Assembly: GCA_015501595.1 (NCBI GenBank)
Contig: JADNRX010000083.1
Span: 110,690-174,689, forward strand
Direction: 5' to 3'
From: Hymenopellis radicata
Lineage: Eukaryota > Basidiomycota > Agaricomycetes > Agaricales > Physalacriaceae
DNA: 64,000 nt
Shown here: positions 32,545 through 41,675 of the stretch, piece by piece
How positions within the stretch are numbered: the first letter of the stretch is position 1
How the letters are laid out: every line of letters begins with the position of its first letter
Notes under the pieces: model-generated
What the model was told of the DNA's origin: nothing
Databases searched by the model: none
Seen by the model: the letters and a program-made list of their open reading frames with translations, nothing else
Position numbers and translations under genes: made by a program

Positions 32545-32874
32545 CAAGGATTGCTTTCCTATCTGCTAAGTAGGTGCATTCGGTTATACCTGGCCAACCT
32601 GGAGACACTCGAGTTATTCTATGGTATGTTGTTTACCTTCGAGCATGCTCAAGTTATCCTGAGTTGAGGACTGTAAACATTGGTGCTTTGAGTGGACTTG
32701 AAGCAAGCTTGATAGCATCAGGGTAACTCAAGTTTGGTATTGCTGCAGTCTATTCCTTGAGGCAGCTCAAGTTGTGTAAGGATACCTCAGTGCCCTCTGG
32801 TTGATCACTGTGACAGTGATTAACTCAGGCAGCCTCTGGCCCACAGACCGTTTCCTGATGGTCCGGGCCCTACA
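32545..32874 (-). repeat. LTR-like end inserted in a gene
   Basis: Minus-strand start TGTAGGGCCCGGACCATCAG at 32874, with a hairpin ATCACTG-t-CACAGTGAT at about 32822-32805 and several CTCAAG/CTTGAG words. It is read through by the upstream gene, whose last 17 or so residues (VGPGPSGNGLWARGCLS) are encoded here. The far end is not defined. Confidence 0.35.
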
Positions 32875-33982
32875 AGCAGGAAGCTGTCGCCACGCGTGTC
32901 TTTCGACCCACGGGCAACTCGCATTCCCACCGTAACGCTCTCGAAGATGCGACTTGCGGGGGAGGGAGCTCGTTCCTCATCGGAGTCCGCGTCGTAAGGA
33001 GACTGAGTGGGCCTTCGTGGAGAGTAATCCGTCTCGTCGCCGGCTTCGTCGTCGGCCTCGAGTTCTTCTTCGGTATCCTTGCCAGCGTTCCTCGAGTGGT
33101 ACTTCTGCTTGAAATACGCTCGAACTGAGTGCTTCGAAAAGACAGGTTGGGGCGGAAGTGAGGGTACCTCCGGAAGTTCAGTCGGAGGAGTAGCGGAGAG
33201 AGTCGACTCGGACGAAATATTTGCTGACACCGGTATGGTCGAACGGGGTACGCGTATGATGGGTTTCGCGCCTGGTGGCGATTCCAAGGATGACACGGAC
33301 ACCTGTGTCGGGGTAGAGGAGGAACCCGAGCCCGTTTTGAGCCGGGGTCCGCTGCTTTTGGGAGATGGGTCCTTTGGCGAGGTCATGGTGGCGAGAGGAG
33401 ACGATACCGATGGTACGTTGGTACCCGCTACAGGATTAGCGTGGCGGCGGCGTCTGGGGCCGCTTGACGATGCGGTCGAAGAGGCTTCTGCGTTCTCGAG
33501 CGGGCTGAGCGTGTCTTTCGAATCTGGTCGGCTCGCTACAGTCTCGGTTCCGCTAGATGGGCGGGGTCTGTTCGTCGGAGTGGATGGAGAGGACAGCGTT
33601 GGAGAGCTTTGAGAGGCAGAGGGGCTCTTCTGAGCGCTGGGGCTGGTGATAGGAGGAATCGTTCGAGAGGACGTCCTGGGTTTCGGTTTAGGGAGTCCTG
33701 GGGCGGGGGTTTCCAACGAGGCCGCTATGGAGTTGTTGGTTGCGCGGCCTCCACCTTTGGGTGGAGCGAAGGTCATAGCGATGGGTGGCAGGCAGGCGTG
33801 TGGGGAGAGGCGAGAACGAGCAGTCGTAAACGACCAGCTTGACGGTATAAGTCCAAGAGACGACGCTTAGTAAGCATATTCTCGGACCCTCTCGTCGTGC
33901 TCGCTCCTCGACGACGCGTGCGTTTCTCTCTGCGGATGGGGAAAGTAGGATTGGCTACTTGAGCCCTCGCGGTGGGCTCCAT
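32820..33982 (-). pseudogene. Ser/Pro-rich uncharacterised gene, 3' end replaced by an LTR-like sequence
   Basis: A likely start is ATG at 33982 (MEPTARAQVANPTFPIRREK), with a frame change near 33776 that may be an intron or indel, followed by about 300 residues dominated by Ser, Pro and Thr (PSASQSSPTLSSPSTPTNRP). A more ordered segment follows (FSKHSVRAYFKQKYHSRN, then acidic EEELEADDEAGDETDY). The final residues come from the LTR-like repeat starting at 32874. No domain is recognised; function unknown. Confidence 0.4.
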
Positions 33983-33995
33983 TGTGAAGACTCGT

Positions 33996-35093
33996 GTCCT
34001 TAAGGAGTAGCACGGTATGGCGGGTAACCGACGGTATGACGGGTCGGGTAGCCCGCGGGACGGGTACGGTAGCCGATCAGCCATGCCGCGGTATACCGCC
34101 ACATACCGTGCTCATGTACTTGCCTATTATGAATATGCAAATTTTCAAGATTTTTCAACATTTTTTTGAACTCAAACGACCCCAACGTCGCCCAGAAACG
34201 ACGTTGCGAAGAATATCCCCTGATCGCCGAGCTGGCCGACTGTCCCGGCACTTGCCGGATAACGATCGATTCGCTCCGATCTCAGTTGTTGCCTCCTCCC
34301 ACCACAACACGATGAGGACATCGTGTTCGTCGGCCTCAGAAAAATTTCTGGGGCTTATCTGACTTGTTTTATTTCTTCTGCTTTGCTATCTTGGCGCGGT
34401 TTGGCTGTGCGCCGGCCGCTGCGCCCTCGGATACATTCCGGGGCGCATTCTGGTGCTCGTCTGCGCGACGGCACCAATCCGACGACCATCCGCGACGCGT
34501 AAGCCCTCTGAATGAGGCCGCCGTACTGCCGACAGATGTGTGCTGGTTCCGACAACGACGATACTCAGGACGACACGAGGGTGATTTCTGGTGTCTCTCT
34601 GCGGCCCCGCCTTCTGGACTGCGTAAGCCCTCAGGACGAGGCCGCCTTACAGCTGGACAGCGAGCGCCGCGGCGATGTGATGGCTCTGCGGGCTGGATGA
34701 CGTCGCGGACGTATCCAGCCCAAAAACGGTGCGCATTTCTCTGTCTTTCTTATTCTAATATTCATCTAGCTTCTCTATCCACCATTCCCATCTGTGTCGC
34801 TGCGATCTCCTTTGATTCGCACCATCTTCTCGCACCATTCTCCCAAATCTCCCCCATGTTTCCCCCCTCTCGCCTCCTTCGTGCATCATGCATGTCGATG
34901 AGCCCTGCGCAATTGCTCGGGGCTTGTAGGCAGGCACGAATACTGCTCGAGGAGTCGACGGGTAACGGTATTCGACGGTATACCGTGTACCGACCCGTAC
35001 CCGCATACCGTCAGCGCGGTTGACGGTATCGGCGGGTCGGGTAGACGGAGTTGAGGTCTTACCCGCGGTATTACCCGGGCTATTCCTTACACG
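33996..35093. mobile_element. hAT-like element of the 4058-5171 family
   Basis: Left end TAAGGAGTAGCACGG (about 34001) and right end CCGGGCTATTCCTTA (ending about 35090) match the termini of the 4058-5171 element with two or three changes. Subterminal runs are CGGGTA-rich and the interior holds GCGTAAGC hairpins (about 34497-34522 and 34620-34646) and an inverted head hairpin (34872-34945). Flanks share GTGTCCT on both sides, but offset, so the target duplication is imperfect. Confidence 0.55.
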
Positions 35094-35883
35094 GTGTCCT
35101 CGGTTATAGGCTCAAGTAGCATAGGAAGGAATATACTTGCTTACTCTGTAACTCTGAGTGCTTAAGAGGGCGTGTCACCCAGGCCGGGGTCTCTCCAGAG
35201 AACGGAAGCAGATATGGATGCTCAGCCTGAGAGGTTGAGCTCTATCGCGGCGTCATACGCGAGAGACGCGTCTCTGGGGCGGCTTACGGGCTTCCGATCG
35301 AAGTAAGAAACAAGGTAAACTGTATTGCGTAATCAACTTAGACGAGTACTCTACGACCATGTACATATAGGCTCAGGTGGTACTCACAAGGTGTTTCTCA
35401 TCACGTTCCGCCAGCCGTCGAGGCAAAAGTATATGTCGTCGCTCTTGGGAGCATTTAGCGCCTGCTGATTACCCCAAATATCAGCCACAATCAATAGAAT
35501 GTAAGACTCTTGGGCTGCTGCGCGAAGGAGTCACTACTTCCAGCATCCAGCGCCCTCCACTCAGTAGTAGTAAGTGCAAAGTACTCTACTACACAGGTTA
35601 GAGTTAAGGGATCAAGTCCAATAGCAATATGTCATATATCGCTCATCTTGCGCACCAGAACAAGATGTCAATTTGACTTCGTCGCCGTTACAACAGACTC
35701 GCAGTCTACCTCGACGTTGGTGAGCAACTTCGAGGCTGTCACGGTAGCAGCACCGCCGCCATCATAATCATGAAACCTTTCTCGAAACGATAAAACATTC
35801 ATCCCATTGAGCTATGAGCTACGAGGGAGGTAATACAATATACAGTACAATGAAAAAAGCTGACATAGATGCTACTAAGGAGA
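35094..35883. other. Intergenic, no gene seen
   Basis: No recognised coding or repeat module apart from CTTACGGG-type remnants near 35280. The right end is the 3' flank of the minus-strand gene ending at 35884. Confidence 0.3.
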
Positions 35884-36504
35884 TCATTCGAACTTGAGCC
35901 GCAATTCTGCCAGTACTGTGTGTGACCGGGCATCTAGGACATTGGCGTACTTCACCCTGAACGAGTTAGGTGCTGTAGGCGTCGAGAACGTCACCAAGGC
36001 CTGCTCAACGACGGCCAAGGCAACAAAGTGCGGCTCGCCTACGAGGGCACGCTTTGCCTCATAGGCAGCGTTCCAAGCTCTATATCGGTCAAGTTGGGTG
36101 GCCGTTCGCGAGCCGTCAGCGTCATCCCGCTTGAGCTCCCAGACGATGAGAGGAATGTCGCCGTGCAAGTCTGCTCCAGATTTGCAAACCACAAAGTCTG
36201 GTATGTCATCCTTCCGACTCGTCTCGACTTCCTGATCGTAGGAATCAATCGAAGTGCGACCAGCAGGGGGACTTCCGGATGGAATGCTACGGCGAAGACG
36301 AGGAACTGGTTTGACCATAAAGGTCGATGTCGCGGGGAAATAGCAGTTTAGGAACATGTTGTGCGGGCCGTTCAAAGATGCTTCATAGTGAACCTTGTCG
36401 AGGTTTCCTAGGTTATAAAGCCTCTCGCAAAGCCACGATGGAACGGGGTCCTGAGCCTGCGGAATGCCTGGACGCGGGTATACGAAGGAGGTAGGTTGCG
36501 ACAT
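35884..36504 (-). CDS. PD-(D/E)XK-like small protein
   Basis: Intact single-exon frame of 206 residues. Residues 101-106 are IPDFVV and 120-125 are IVWELK, giving the PD...ExK signature (D103, E123, K125) of the PD-(D/E)XK nuclease fold; a following QLDRYRAW helix (Q137) fits the usual helix after the core. No DNA-binding domain, signal or membrane segment is evident. Fungal genomes carry many such stand-alone proteins of unknown role, sometimes mobile or catalytically inactive; which applies here cannot be told. It lies at the junction between the repeat island and the gene-rich half. Confidence 0.6.
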   Translation of the reverse strand: MSQPTSFVYPRPGIPQAQDPVPSWLCERLYNLGNLDKVHYEASLNGPHNMFLNCYFPATSTFMVKPVPRLRRSIPSGSPPAGRTSIDSYDQEVETSRKDDIPDFVVCKSGADLHGDIPLIVWELKRDDADGSRTATQLDRYRAWNAAYEAKRALVGEPHFVALAVVEQALVTFSTPTAPNSFRVKYANVLDARSHTVLAELRLKFE

Positions 36505-36676
36505 ATATGAACCACAGGCAGTATAGGCTGAAAATGAAGGTGAGTACGCAGAGTATACTGTATGTACGGCTGGGGCTCACTGATTATCGCGGTTTGAGAG
36601 AAGTTGGATGGGAACGATCTTTCCCTTGTTATTTAAAGAAGAACAGGGCGAGTGCTTACCTCATGACATGACAATG

Positions 36677-37035
36677 GGATATGGAAGGTGTAGACGGAGG
36701 TGGAAGCGTGTACTATCTTGAAACGCTAGAATTTAGATTGTTATCCGTCCGAACCGCTGTCACCATGTGGAATGAAACCCAACATTCTTGAAGGACAATG
36801 GGAGAGGTTTATCGATTACAATAATCATAAGATATGGAAGGTGTAGATGGAGGTGGAAGCGTCACGGTGTATCTCGAAGGGCTAGAATTTAGATTGTTAT
36901 CCGTCAGAACCGCGGCACCATATGGAATGAAACTGAAGGACAATGGGAGAGGTTTATCGATTACAATGATCATCATAAGATATGGAAGGTGTCGACGGAG
37001 GTGGAAGCGTGTAGAAGCGTGTACCATGCGAGTCA
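36677..37035. repeat. Tandem repeat of about 150 bp, two and a third copies
   Basis: Units start ATATGGAAGGTGTAGACGG at 36677, 36831 and 36979. Each of the first two contains GCTAGAATTTAGATTGTTAT and GACAATGGGAGAGGTTTATC. The end of the third unit (CATGCGAGTCACGAT) is also found, with the unit start, on the minus strand at about 46117-46192, a piece of the same unit elsewhere. Confidence 0.8.
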
Positions 37036-37299
37036 CGATGCGATGCAGGGAATCTCGACCCGGTGTTGGGATCAAACGAGCGCCGAAATGCAGACAATCA
37101 GATGCTTGTCCGATCACGAGCGCTTACACGCGCATTACTTAAACCTTGCGCTTCTTGTCCTTCAACATCCACCTTCCAGCATCCAACAGCCACACCAATA
37201 TTTCACAATTGTTCGCAGCACCTGTCTATCTTCATTGAAATCTCGCACAGTACGCTTAACGTCACACATATCTTCTCGTACTAACGCCCAGCACTACAG

Positions 37300-37836
37300 A
37301 TGCCTCATTATCTCGGTGGTTACTACCTCCCCTTCCCCGCCACGCGCCGCGTCATGAAGAACCTTCAGATTGACGACAAAGGCGTGGAAAACTGGCGCCT
37401 CGAATTCCCCGTCAACGACTGGCTCGCCAAACACGGCAAAAAGGATGTTCTCGCCGGTGTCCTCCAACACCCGTCCACTGGTCGCGACGCCAGAGAGGAC
37501 GAAGACCACGGCCTCCTCCTGATAACTCAATTTGGCTGGTCGGAAGGTTATAAGGATAACATGTTGTTCACGGAGGCAGAGAAAGAGAAGAGGGTGAAGG
37601 AGTGGCTCATAAACGACGGTGGCGCGAAAGAGAGCGATTTGGAGTGGATGTCGGTGTGCGACAAGCATGGAATCACGCGCCTCGGATTTGTTCCTACCGA
37701 GAACGACACTTCAGGTCTTGAAAGTGACACAATCATTGATCTGACGGACGAACAGGCTGACAGATGGGTGGCTGCTGGTATGCCACATCCAACCGAGTTT
37801 ATAGCGGCAGGGGGACTTCTGCCGCAAGGAGCTTGA
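37300..37836 (+). CDS. Uncharacterised 178-residue protein, paralogue A
   Basis: Single-exon frame starting MPHYLGGYYLPFPATRRV, acidic/basic mix, no known domain, no signal peptide. It is the inverted-duplicate partner of 50134-50670; about 89 percent of residues are the same by eye, and most differences are in the last 35 residues and a short stretch near residue 85. Promoter-proximal sequence (from about 37160) is shared too, including CCTCCAGCATCCAACAGCC-like words. Function unknown; contains a D-W-L-A-K and many Trp/Asp residues but no catalytic signature. Confidence 0.75.
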   Translation: MPHYLGGYYLPFPATRRVMKNLQIDDKGVENWRLEFPVNDWLAKHGKKDVLAGVLQHPSTGRDAREDEDHGLLLITQFGWSEGYKDNMLFTEAEKEKRVKEWLINDGGAKESDLEWMSVCDKHGITRLGFVPTENDTSGLESDTIIDLTDEQADRWVAAGMPHPTEFIAAGGLLPQGA

Positions 37837-37911
37837 AAAGTCTCTCCTCACTGATTTACTACTTGCTCGTAGTTGTATACTGTATCCTGATTCCTTACTA
37901 TACTGCTGTCC

Positions 37912-37943
37912 TACAAACCAAATTGCATTTCTCAACCCTCCTC
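37912..37943. repeat. Direct repeat bordering a 3.6-kb cassette (left copy)
   Basis: TGTCCTACAAACCAAATTGC ATTTCTCAACCC here recurs at 41517-41548 with two changes; sequence before each copy is also partly alike (TGTATCCT, TTACTA). The reference arrangement, downstream of paralogue B on the minus strand (about 50067-50030), is uninterrupted and continues as the sequence after the right copy. Confidence 0.7.
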
Positions 37944-38064
37944 AGCCTGTGTCTCGGCCGATCGGACTCGGCTTACTTCCCGCGTTCATCTGTAGACCTC
38001 CTTCCTGCCTCCTTCGTTGGGCGGTCTTTACTTTCACATTCCTTGCCTAGGCCCTCTAGCACGA

Positions 38065-39723
38065 ATGGATGACTCTTGTCTTAAAGCGGGTGACGTTCCC
38101 GTCTCTGAACTCGAACGACACAAACCTTCTATCGATATACACTCGAAGCTGGAAATCGTCAAGGACTCCAACGGAGAATGCTCCATGCTTGCCCGCCCCA
38201 TCTTGCCTACCGATGTTCACCAGCATCTTGTGGACCACAAGGACGAGATCTACAGCATTCTCAGTCGGTGGCATCGCGGCCGACAAGGTTGAACTAGCCG
38301 CGGGGTTCAACGAGGATTTCATTCGGCTGAATGATGTTTCCCCTGCCGGGGAGTTTGAAGCTCAAAGAGCCTTCATTTCATGCTCAAACGAGTTCGAGCT
38401 CGCGGCAGATGAAATGGAGTGTCTTCTCGTCAAACTCACTACATTACTTGCACATTTTCGGGCATCCTTGAAACTCCGACTCGGAGCTTCTGTCTCACTC
38501 CCTCTCATAACGATCAAGAGCCGACCTCATCTCACTGTCGACACTTGAACGTTACCTCGCTGTCAGATGGACCATCCACACCCACTTCCGACATAACTCT
38601 CAGCTCAGAAACCTTTGGTGGAGGTGAGGGCGGCGGGAATGGGAATGGGAACGATACAGCGATGCCGGACAATGGTCCCAACGAAAGTGATAATCCCTCC
38701 AGAAGATGCTCTGAGGAGGGAGACGGTCCAGATGACGATGATTCCGATGACAATACAGACGGGTCCTTTCATTCCGCAATTTCCGCCAAGGCAACCGATG
38801 CAGGCCTTGATAAATCTGGCGGCGGAGACCTGGCAATTGGCCCAAGTCCTTCGGGGGTTGGTGTGGATGAACCTTACGCAGCGTTTGACATCAGGTTCAA
38901 GGTCAAGCCATCTCTGTCATGTCGAGACATGCATTACCTTCGATTGAAGGGAACGTTGGAGTCAAAGGTAAGTCTGCGATCTCTTTTTGTATAAGCTCAA
39001 TTTGACTCATAGTCGCAGGAACTTGGCACTCAATATTACACCTCTCCTGACACGATATCTGCTTCACGAGTGCGGTTCCGCCAGTTGGACTTCCACCACA
39101 CTTGCAACATGTCTCATAGCAGAAAGGAATCTTACCGTCAGTTCTACGCCCGTGTAAATGTGGAAACTTCGCGCAAGTGTCCCATTTATCTCAACGACGT
39201 GTATCCCAACTCGTCGCAGCGCATACTAGTTGACGGCACGACGAAGGTGACGGAGGCGAAGGAACAGACTGGCGGGTGTCAGTTCATCGGTTCGGCTATT
39301 ACATCCTGGTTGCCTTTCCTTGCGACTGTATCGCCGTCGGTGTCTGTATCCAAGACGCAGACACATAAGGCGGCCTTGGCCAAAGAACATACGGAACGTA
39401 CAGAACAGGTCGATACATCGCGCGGCTTGCGGTGGGGTTATCATGTCGATGATGAGTGGACTCGTCAGAATGGTCTCCGACTAACCGATACACCGTCGCG
39501 CCTCCCCACCGCTCAATTCGATTTCTTGGGCAGAGAAGCTGGCTGCAGGTGTCCAGAGAAGCTTAATGTCACTGTCCGCTCGTATTGGTCTCTGTCGCCG
39601 GCTTCCGAGTCTGGAGGACTTGTGAAAGCCAATCGCGAGGTCCACTTCCAAGTTCCGGAATATCGGGGTGCAAGTGATGATGGCGCTCCCACTCAATCTG
39701 ACGAAGACTTGGCATGTTCATAG
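38065..39723 (+). CDS. Uncharacterised protein, two or more exons, possible frameshift
   Basis: ATG at 38065 opens MDDSCLKAGDVPVSELERHK. Near 38255 the reading moves one base (into IAADKVELAAGFNEDFIRLN), and later into a third frame with a low-complexity acidic stretch (GGGEGGGNGNGNDTAMPD, DDDDSDDNTDGS) and DIRFKVKPSLSCRDMHYLR. A clean intron (GTAAGT at 38968 to TCGCAG before 39019) joins this to ELGTQYYTSPDTISASRVRF through to the stop at 39723. The C-terminal 230 residues look globular with several Cys. No family recognised. The two 5' frame changes may be introns I could not define or indels. It lies inside the 3.6-kb cassette. Confidence 0.45.
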
Positions 39724-40239
39724 GGATGTTAACGCGTGGGTAGGCCATGACTGTAGTAATCATAAACTGGGAGGACAGGTGAAAGACACGTAGTATTTGT
39801 ACGGCAATCATAGCGTAACAGAGATGGGAATTCCGTTCTATGTTCTTAATGACCGTGACTGCATGGCGCAGGATTAGCATCGTAGGCGTTCTACATCCAC
39901 AGTAATTACACATATACCAAGTGCAAATTAGGAACCGCGACGCGCTACAATTGCGATCAAGGATTCTTGAAATCAGGTAGAAGCACATATGCGACGCGCC
40001 GCGCGCAACTCTCCCTCTGAAACGTGTGAGGGCCTCTTTGAACACGCATGAGGAGGTCAATCGACGTGAGATTCGCATTCTCCTTGTACAATACATTATC
40101 TCTCCCGATGTGCATAAAACCACGGAGGGAACGCTCCCTCTCCATTCCTCGACTCATTCGAATTCCCGGACCTCGTTCGAATCTAAGACCAACATTCTCC
40201 ACGACTCTCGTGGAGAAGTGCGTTCAAAGCTTCTTCGGC

Positions 40240-41108
40240 ATTTAAGTCTACATATGGCTGTCCCGATGTGATCCATAAAGCGCTTCGAAAACTGAGACTT
40301 CATAAGCCTGAAAACGCCGTGCGGATCAAGCCTCTTGGATGATGCACTAGCCCGTACTTCAGACCACGGGGCCGAGCAGAAAGAGGTGCGCAGAACTCAC
40401 GTCTCCTGTCTGAACATCGATCCATGTTAGCATGGTCGTGACGATATTGCGCTCAAAGAGCAGGCCAATGACGGGCGCATTCACGCAATGAAGCTCCCAA
40501 AGTGCGAGCGCAGATCTGAGAGCCATGGAGAGATGGGCGACGTGCCGGTGTTGTTCATGCGAGTCGCCGGGTACCAAGACGTACTCAGCGACGACAAGCC
40601 GAACCTGGACGCCAGTCACCCCATGTAGGATCAGATCAACCTCATTAGTGACTGTAAATTCGTGGCGCCATTCTTTTAGCTCCTCGGACGGCCTGCCATT
40701 GCGCAACATAATCAAGTTCTTCTTGTCAAGGCCGCAGAGGATTGCACAGTTTGGCCGAATCTCGTCGAGAACGGGTACTTCTTCAAGAAGATTACCCTCG
40801 CTACCGAGGCGGAGAAGGGCATGGACGACCCATTGAGGATAGTTTCTGAAAAAGCTTGGATTTAAGAGTTGGAGAGAAGCACGAAATTGCACGGACCTCA
40901 GCTTGAAATGCGAGACGCCAATTACTCTCCATTCGTAGGAGAAGATGGCGTTATATAGCACGAGCCACTGCGTCGTGGTTGTATGACTGTCTTGAAAGTC
41001 CATAGGTATATCACGCAGGTCGCGCGCGTACGAGGAGAACAGGACGGAGTGCCTGACGTCAGCCCTTGCAGAGACCTTTGGGCATCGTCTGAGCTCGATG
41101 AGCGACAC
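40240..41108 (-). CDS. Uncharacterised protein, spliced, 3' end uncertain
   Basis: First exon 41108-40402 begins MSLIELRRCPKVSARADVRH and includes FFRNYPQWVVHALLRLG and RPNCAILCGLDKKNLIML; it ends at GTGAGT after IDVQTGD. The next exon starts after TTTTCAG at 40307 and reads AYEVSVFEALYGSHRDSH; the exon after that is not resolved (an open stretch to 39957 includes MERERSLRGFMHIGRDN). No domain recognised. It is convergent with the gene at 38065-39723 within the same cassette. Confidence 0.4.
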
Positions 41109-41516
41109 GCCGTTGCGTCCGCGTCGAGTTCGCCCGGTATTCCTTTCTTACTGTCTTTCAGCGAATCCTACGGAGCGTCAAACAGACTCTACTACGTTCT
41201 GCACAAAACACGTACAACAATATCCGTTTCCGGTACGTGCGTGCCCTCGAGTACGACATTCATCCAGTCCTAGATATGAGGGGGCAACATACATCCTGTC
41301 TGAACACACATCGCCGCCTGGCGTAGCCATGCATTTATGTACTCTCGATCTACGGAAGTCTAGACAAGGCAGTGAGTCAGAGAAATGTACTACCACTAAG
41401 CCAATCAAAACGTACCCAAGAACAACGTCGTGCGATTAACGGCGGATGGTCCTGAGCACCACTAATGTATCCTTACTACTTTGTCCAACGTGCTTTCCTG
41501 TTGCTGTCCAACATGC

Positions 41517-41548
41517 TGTCCTGTAAACCAAATTGCATTTCTCAACCC
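41517..41548. repeat. Direct repeat bordering the 3.6-kb cassette (right copy)
   Basis: Second copy of the 32-bp word at 37912-37943. Downstream (CATCAGTACAACATGTATAA) it continues as the 3' flank of paralogue B does, whereas the left copy does not, so the cassette appears inserted in the 3' flank of paralogue A. Confidence 0.7.
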
Positions 41549-41675
41549 ATCAGTACAACATGTATAATCTTCTTCTATAGATCTTGGTCTTCATTTCCAA
41601 CCACTTGACAACGACAATGTTTAAAGCATAGTGGCCAACCTGTAAACAAAAACACATATCATTAGGAATACGATA

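Noticed and set aside
28159..32874. A single 4.7-kb element or giant LTR
   Set aside because: No target duplication outside the two ends, and the interior contains unrelated repeat modules; kept only as a question.
10692..36980. CRISPR array from regularly spaced repeats
   Set aside because: The tandem arrays have no unique spacers, and the organism is clearly a fungus with spliced genes.
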